DNA of 8,872 nucleotides from Thermoplasmatota archaeon (GTDB taxonomy: Archaea; Thermoplasmatota; E2; DHVEG-1), in assembly GCA_016930995.1 (NCBI GenBank), contig JAFGFQ010000020.1, positions 1 to 8,872 of the forward strand. The letters run 5' to 3'. Within the stretch, counting starts at the first letter, position 1. Every line of letters begins with the position of its first letter. Below, piece after piece: positions 6,497 to 8,872 of this stretch. The position numbers and the translations under genes are program-made. The notes beneath the pieces were generated by a model. That model worked only from the letters and a program-made list of their open reading frames with translations, searched no databases and had not been told where the DNA came from.

Positions 6497-7824
6497 AGGA
6501 TGATCGGGACCATAAGTACTCCCATGCAATGGCTTCGTCGTACACCCCAGCAGAGCGGCAAAAACCCGATACTTGTCGCTGTGAATAACACGAAGAGGCC
6601 AAGCAGTCCCGTGAAGAGGACAATAAGAACCCCAAGGAAGAGTAAAGTAAGTACCACCAGGAATCGATACGGGATTTTATGAAAGTTGCGTGCAAAGAGT
6701 TTACCAAGGGTGAGTGTGAGATAATAGGAAATGGTCCCACCAAGTACTAAGAACATTAGAAAATACGTTAGTTCCACAGGCATACTTGTTGACGTCCATG
6801 GATCCACTGCAAGGATACTATCAACTGCAATCATGACTCCGCTCCTCGTCCGTTGAATAAGAAATAACATGAGTGTTACACAAAATGCAGCAGCGGTATT
6901 GACCGCAGAGAGAGTAACAATGGTTTGCTCTCTGCTGGATCGTTGACGAAGCGTCATTGCCAGGACCGTCCCAATCGCAGTGGTCACCCCCGGGATAATT
7001 GAAACAATCACCCCTGCGATGCTTCCAGTGATAACAGAGACAACTGATACTTTCTTTTCGATGGGGTTCATGAGAAACTGTTCTTGTTTCTGTTTTGGAA
7101 TCTGGGGTTTTGTGAACAACGAGCTTAACAGTGTTGGAACCCCGAATAATCCCGCAAGGGCAGGAAACAGCACCGAAGCGGGTAATCCAATTAGTGAGAC
7201 GAGGGGAAAATCCAGGATAATCAGACCGAAGAAACCTGAGAGAAAAAAGATCAAAACCGCGAACAGGATCCCCAGTATCGAAGGCAGTGCCCCCTCATGA
7301 CCGAACTCTGTTATCCGTGTCTTCTCCGTTGCTATCATCAAGATGACGATGGCAAGAAGTACCCATACCATTGTCTCTTGAAGGACGGTATACAGTGAAA
7401 GGGGCGGACCTATGAAGAAGCGAAGGGGAATAAACAGGGCAAGACAGAAGACAATAGCTCCGTAGCTGCCAATGGCGGATAACGCAACTGCTTTGTATCC
7501 TTCTCCTTCTAAGAGAAGACTATGAGCGGGAAGAATAGAAAGCGCGCTGTCTTCATCTGGCGCTCCGATAAATGTCCCGGGGATTGTATTAACAAATGAA
7601 TGGGCGATCGCTAGAGAGATGATGAATCCTGCAATAACGATTATTATGAAGTGTTCAGAGAGCCCGTAGACATGTAGAGGAGAACAGAGGGCAATGATAC
7701 TACTCGCGGTAGATACCAGTATCAACGCGACGTTATTGACATGCAAACCAGGTATGAGCCCAGTGAGAAATCCAATAAGTACGCCAAGGATACAAAAAAA
7801 GATGATGAAAAACATATCAAGCAT
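6484..7824 (-). CDS. TctA-family (tripartite tricarboxylate transporter permease-like) membrane protein, archaeal type
   Basis: The 446-residue protein is almost all hydrophobic, with about 10-12 membrane helices. It carries the two family repeat signatures, GFLTGLIPGLHVNN (18-31) and GSIAGVIVSIIPGVTTAIG (267-285), which lie in the two homologous halves. The segment AHSFVNTIPGTFIGAPDEDS (74-93) and the SAVNTAAAF motif (306-314) are typical of the archaeal branch. Bacterial TctA works with the small permease TctB and the periplasmic binding protein TctC to import citrate-like acids; neither gene is in the window, so the substrate is unknown. It follows the OB-fold gene with an 8-base overlap, and GGTGGAG seven bases ahead supports the ATG at 7824, so translation is coupled. 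The partner protein may take over a binding role, which is inference. A direct call of citrate transport is not justified. Confidence 0.85.
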   Translation of the reverse strand: MLDMFFIIFFCILGVLIGFLTGLIPGLHVNNVALILVSTASSIIALCSPLHVYGLSEHFIIIVIAGFIISLAIAHSFVNTIPGTFIGAPDEDSALSILPAHSLLLEGEGYKAVALSAIGSYGAIVFCLALFIPLRFFIGPPLSLYTVLQETMVWVLLAIVILMIATEKTRITEFGHEGALPSILGILFAVLIFFLSGFFGLIILDFPLVSLIGLPASVLFPALAGLFGVPTLLSSLFTKPQIPKQKQEQFLMNPIEKKVSVVSVITGSIAGVIVSIIPGVTTAIGTVLAMTLRQRSSREQTIVTLSAVNTAAAFCVTLMLFLIQRTRSGVMIAVDSILAVDPWTSTSMPVELTYFLMFLVLGGTISYYLTLTLGKLFARNFHKIPYRFLVVLTLLFLGVLIVLFTGLLGLFVLFTATSIGFLPLCWGVRRSHCMGVLMVPIILYFL

Positions 7825-8476
7825 AGGATTGCTCCACCATCGAAAGAATCCTATGGTTCTGTTCTGTCACTTGGAGGATAAAGCAAAGTGAGGAGGAATC
7901 ATAAATGAATCGCCCTGCGACAGCAACAACATCGTCGTTTGCGATGTGGGAGCAGCGTGTTGCATCACATGAAACATGAAGCGAATATCTTTTTGTGTGA
8001 TCTGTTAGGACGAAGGACTCAGCCTGTTTTTTGATGATGATGCCGGTGACGTTGACGTTTGTATCAAGGTATCGCGCCGGGTGCTCTGCGAGCTGCCAGA
8101 GTGGATAAGCCTGGCCATTCCATTTCTGTAGAATGGTGATGAACTGTGGATTGCTGACCATTACTTCCCATTGATCTTTATAGCGTTGTACTTCACCGGT
8201 TGCTTGGATCATGTCACCATATTCGATACTGATCTCTCCTTCGAGATAGACAAGTACGGAACATGCGTCATTTTCAGTATCCCTTAGGGTGATGAGTTGA
8301 CTGCCGAACTGTGTTGTTCGATACTCGATTACCGTTCCTTGGATGGCGACTTTTTGTCCGGAATGCTCTGATATGGTTGTCATGGAAATCTGAACGGGAC
8401 GAGAGAACAAAGAAATGATATAGAGTACGGTAAGTGATAAAAATGCCAAATAAAGAACAAGGTATTTGAATTTCAT
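7817..8476 (-). CDS. Membrane-anchored protein with two tandem OB-fold-like domains
   Basis: The 219-residue protein starts with a short basic end (MKFK) and one membrane helix (about 5-24), which should leave the rest outside the cell. Two beta-rich repeats follow. The first (about 40-115) has GQKVAIQGTVIEYRTTQFGSQLITLRD and IEYGDMIQATGEVQRYKDQWEVMV in family-like order; the second (about 138-212) has TNVNVTGIIIKKQAESFVLTDH, DDVVAVAGRF and SSLCFILQV. Both fit the strand order and G-x-V pattern of OB folds as in the tRNA_anti/nucleic-acid-binding group. Four cysteines (72, 170, 175, 198) lie in the outside part, and C170/C175 could pair. An outside location argues against nucleic-acid binding. 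It is the first gene of the operon with the TctA-like permease. The start at 8476 is backed by GGGGGA upstream. Confidence 0.65.
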   Translation of the reverse strand: MKFKYLVLYLAFLSLTVLYIISLFSRPVQISMTTISEHSGQKVAIQGTVIEYRTTQFGSQLITLRDTENDACSVLVYLEGEISIEYGDMIQATGEVQRYKDQWEVMVSNPQFITILQKWNGQAYPLWQLAEHPARYLDTNVNVTGIIIKKQAESFVLTDHTKRYSLHVSCDATRCSHIANDDVVAVAGRFIYDSSSLCFILQVTEQNHRILSMVEQSYA

Positions 8477-8522
8477 TATTTATCCCCCAGACGTATATTA
8501 TAGGACAGGAAATATAGAAACA

Positions 8523-8532
8523 CTTTATTTAA
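8523..8532 (-). promoter_or_regulatory. Possible TATA box for the OB-fold/TctA operon
   Basis: On the minus strand this reads TTAAATAAAG, centred about 51 bases before the ATG at 8476, giving a leader of about 25 bases that holds the GGGGGA ribosome site (8483-8488). Two other AT-rich blocks (8493-8502 and 8510-8517) could serve instead, so the choice is uncertain. Confidence 0.4.
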
Positions 8533-8577
8533 TTTTCTCTCTTATCGTCCTCTTCCAAATGCATTGGGGGAGAAAAC

Positions 8578-8586
8578 TTTATAATA
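8578..8586 (+). promoter_or_regulatory. TATA box for the CDC48-type gene
   Basis: TTTATAATA, preceded by the purine-rich GGGGGAGAAAAC (8566-8577), is centred about 48 bases before the ATG at 8630. Transcription should start near 8608, giving a leader of about 20 bases that contains GGTGGGAG as ribosome site. Confidence 0.6.
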
Positions 8587-8629
8587 CGCTGTATTCTTCC
8601 TGGCACCGTAACTACGACTGGTGGGAGTT

Positions 8630-8872
8630 ATGGTACGAGAAGTTGTTTTAAAAGTATCAGAAGCGTTCCAGCAAGATGTTGGGTATGGTAGAGCACGTAT
8701 TGATCATCAGACGCGTTTAGACCTAGATCTTTCTATCGGTGATGTCATCGAACTTGAAGGCACAAAGATTACAGCGACCTCAGTCTGGCGAGCCCATCCT
8801 TCTGATGAAGGAAAACGACTGGTACGAATCGATAATCTTACCAGGAAAAACGCAGGGACCGGCTTAGGAGAC
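8630..8872 (+). CDS. cdc48: CDC48/VAT AAA+ ATPase, N-terminal part (cut by window end)
   Basis: Only the first 81 codons are present, in frame to the last base. They match the N-domain of archaeal CDC48/VAT/p97: VVLKVSEAFQQDVGYGRARI at residues 5-24, then the double-psi barrel pattern LDLSIGDVIELEG and SVWRAHPSDEGKRLVRIDNLTRKNAGTGLGD. CDC48 ATPases are hexameric unfoldases that pull proteins apart with ATP, usually feeding them to the proteasome or related systems; the N-domain binds substrates and cofactors. The two ATPase modules would lie past the window, so their presence is inferred. ATG at 8630 is preceded by GGTGGGAG. Its promoter is divergent from that of the OB-fold/TctA operon. A stand-alone N-domain protein cannot be excluded. 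Confidence 0.88.
   Translation, partial: MVREVVLKVSEAFQQDVGYGRARIDHQTRLDLDLSIGDVIELEGTKITATSVWRAHPSDEGKRLVRIDNLTRKNAGTGLGD

Noticed and set aside
6484..7824. Calling the permease a citrate transporter
   Set aside because: The substrate of archaeal TctA-like proteins is unknown to me and no TctB or TctC gene is nearby.
7817..8476. Cytoplasmic nucleic-acid-binding or tRNA-handling role for the double OB-fold protein
   Set aside because: The N-terminal membrane helix with positive residues before it places the domains outside the cell, and four cysteines fit that location.
1..8872. tRNA genes, CRISPR repeats, IS ends, phage or toxin-antitoxin genes
   Set aside because: I found no cloverleaf-like segment, regular repeat-spacer pattern, transposase-like frame or terminal inverted repeats; the genes are ordinary chromosomal ones.

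Overview
The window is a compact archaeal, euryarchaeal-type, chromosomal segment with no mobile element, RNA gene or CRISPR array that I can see. The archaeal signs are TATA boxes (for example TTTATAAAAT) about 25-30 bases ahead of starts, very short or absent leaders, a Methanosarcina/Archaeoglobus-type pyruvoyl arginine decarboxylase, an archaeal DUF2240 protein, an archaeal TctA-family membrane protein, and the start of a CDC48/VAT AAA+ ATPase. A sediment-type Thermoplasmata or methanogen-related lineage would fit, but this is inference: no rRNA or other decisive marker is present.

Layout from left to right. (1) 50-1757, plus strand: a four-helix membrane protein with a bacterial-type PH domain and a duplicated C-terminal helix/acidic tail, then pdaD, which has its own promoter. 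(2) 1818-2804, minus strand: a secreted papain/C39-like cysteine-peptidase-type protein, convergent with pdaD and divergent from ppsA. (3) 2965-5367, plus: ppsA, phosphoenolpyruvate synthase, followed by a hairpin plus T-tract terminator that overlaps its stop codon. (4) 5445-6496, plus: a two-gene, translationally coupled operon of a small HisA-like TIM-barrel protein lacking HisA active-site features and a DUF2240 protein. (5) 8476-6484, minus: a two-gene, overlapping operon of a membrane-anchored double OB-fold protein and a TctA-family 10-12-helix permease; its end overlaps the end of the DUF2240 gene. (6) 8630-8872, plus: the first 81 codons of a CDC48/VAT ATPase, cut by the window edge and divergent from the OB-fold gene.

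Functionally the genes are mixed. ppsA serves gluconeogenesis (pyruvate to PEP). pdaD makes agmatine for polyamines and for agmatidine in tRNA-Ile. The secreted peptidase-like protein would act on outside protein. CDC48 serves protein unfolding and quality control. The least understood parts, and the best places to look for something new, are the OB-fold/TctA pair, which has no TctB or TctC partner nearby, and the HisA-like/DUF2240 pair. No stretch longer than 300 bases lacks a gene; the two largest gaps (2805-2964 and 8477-8629) are divergent promoter regions.
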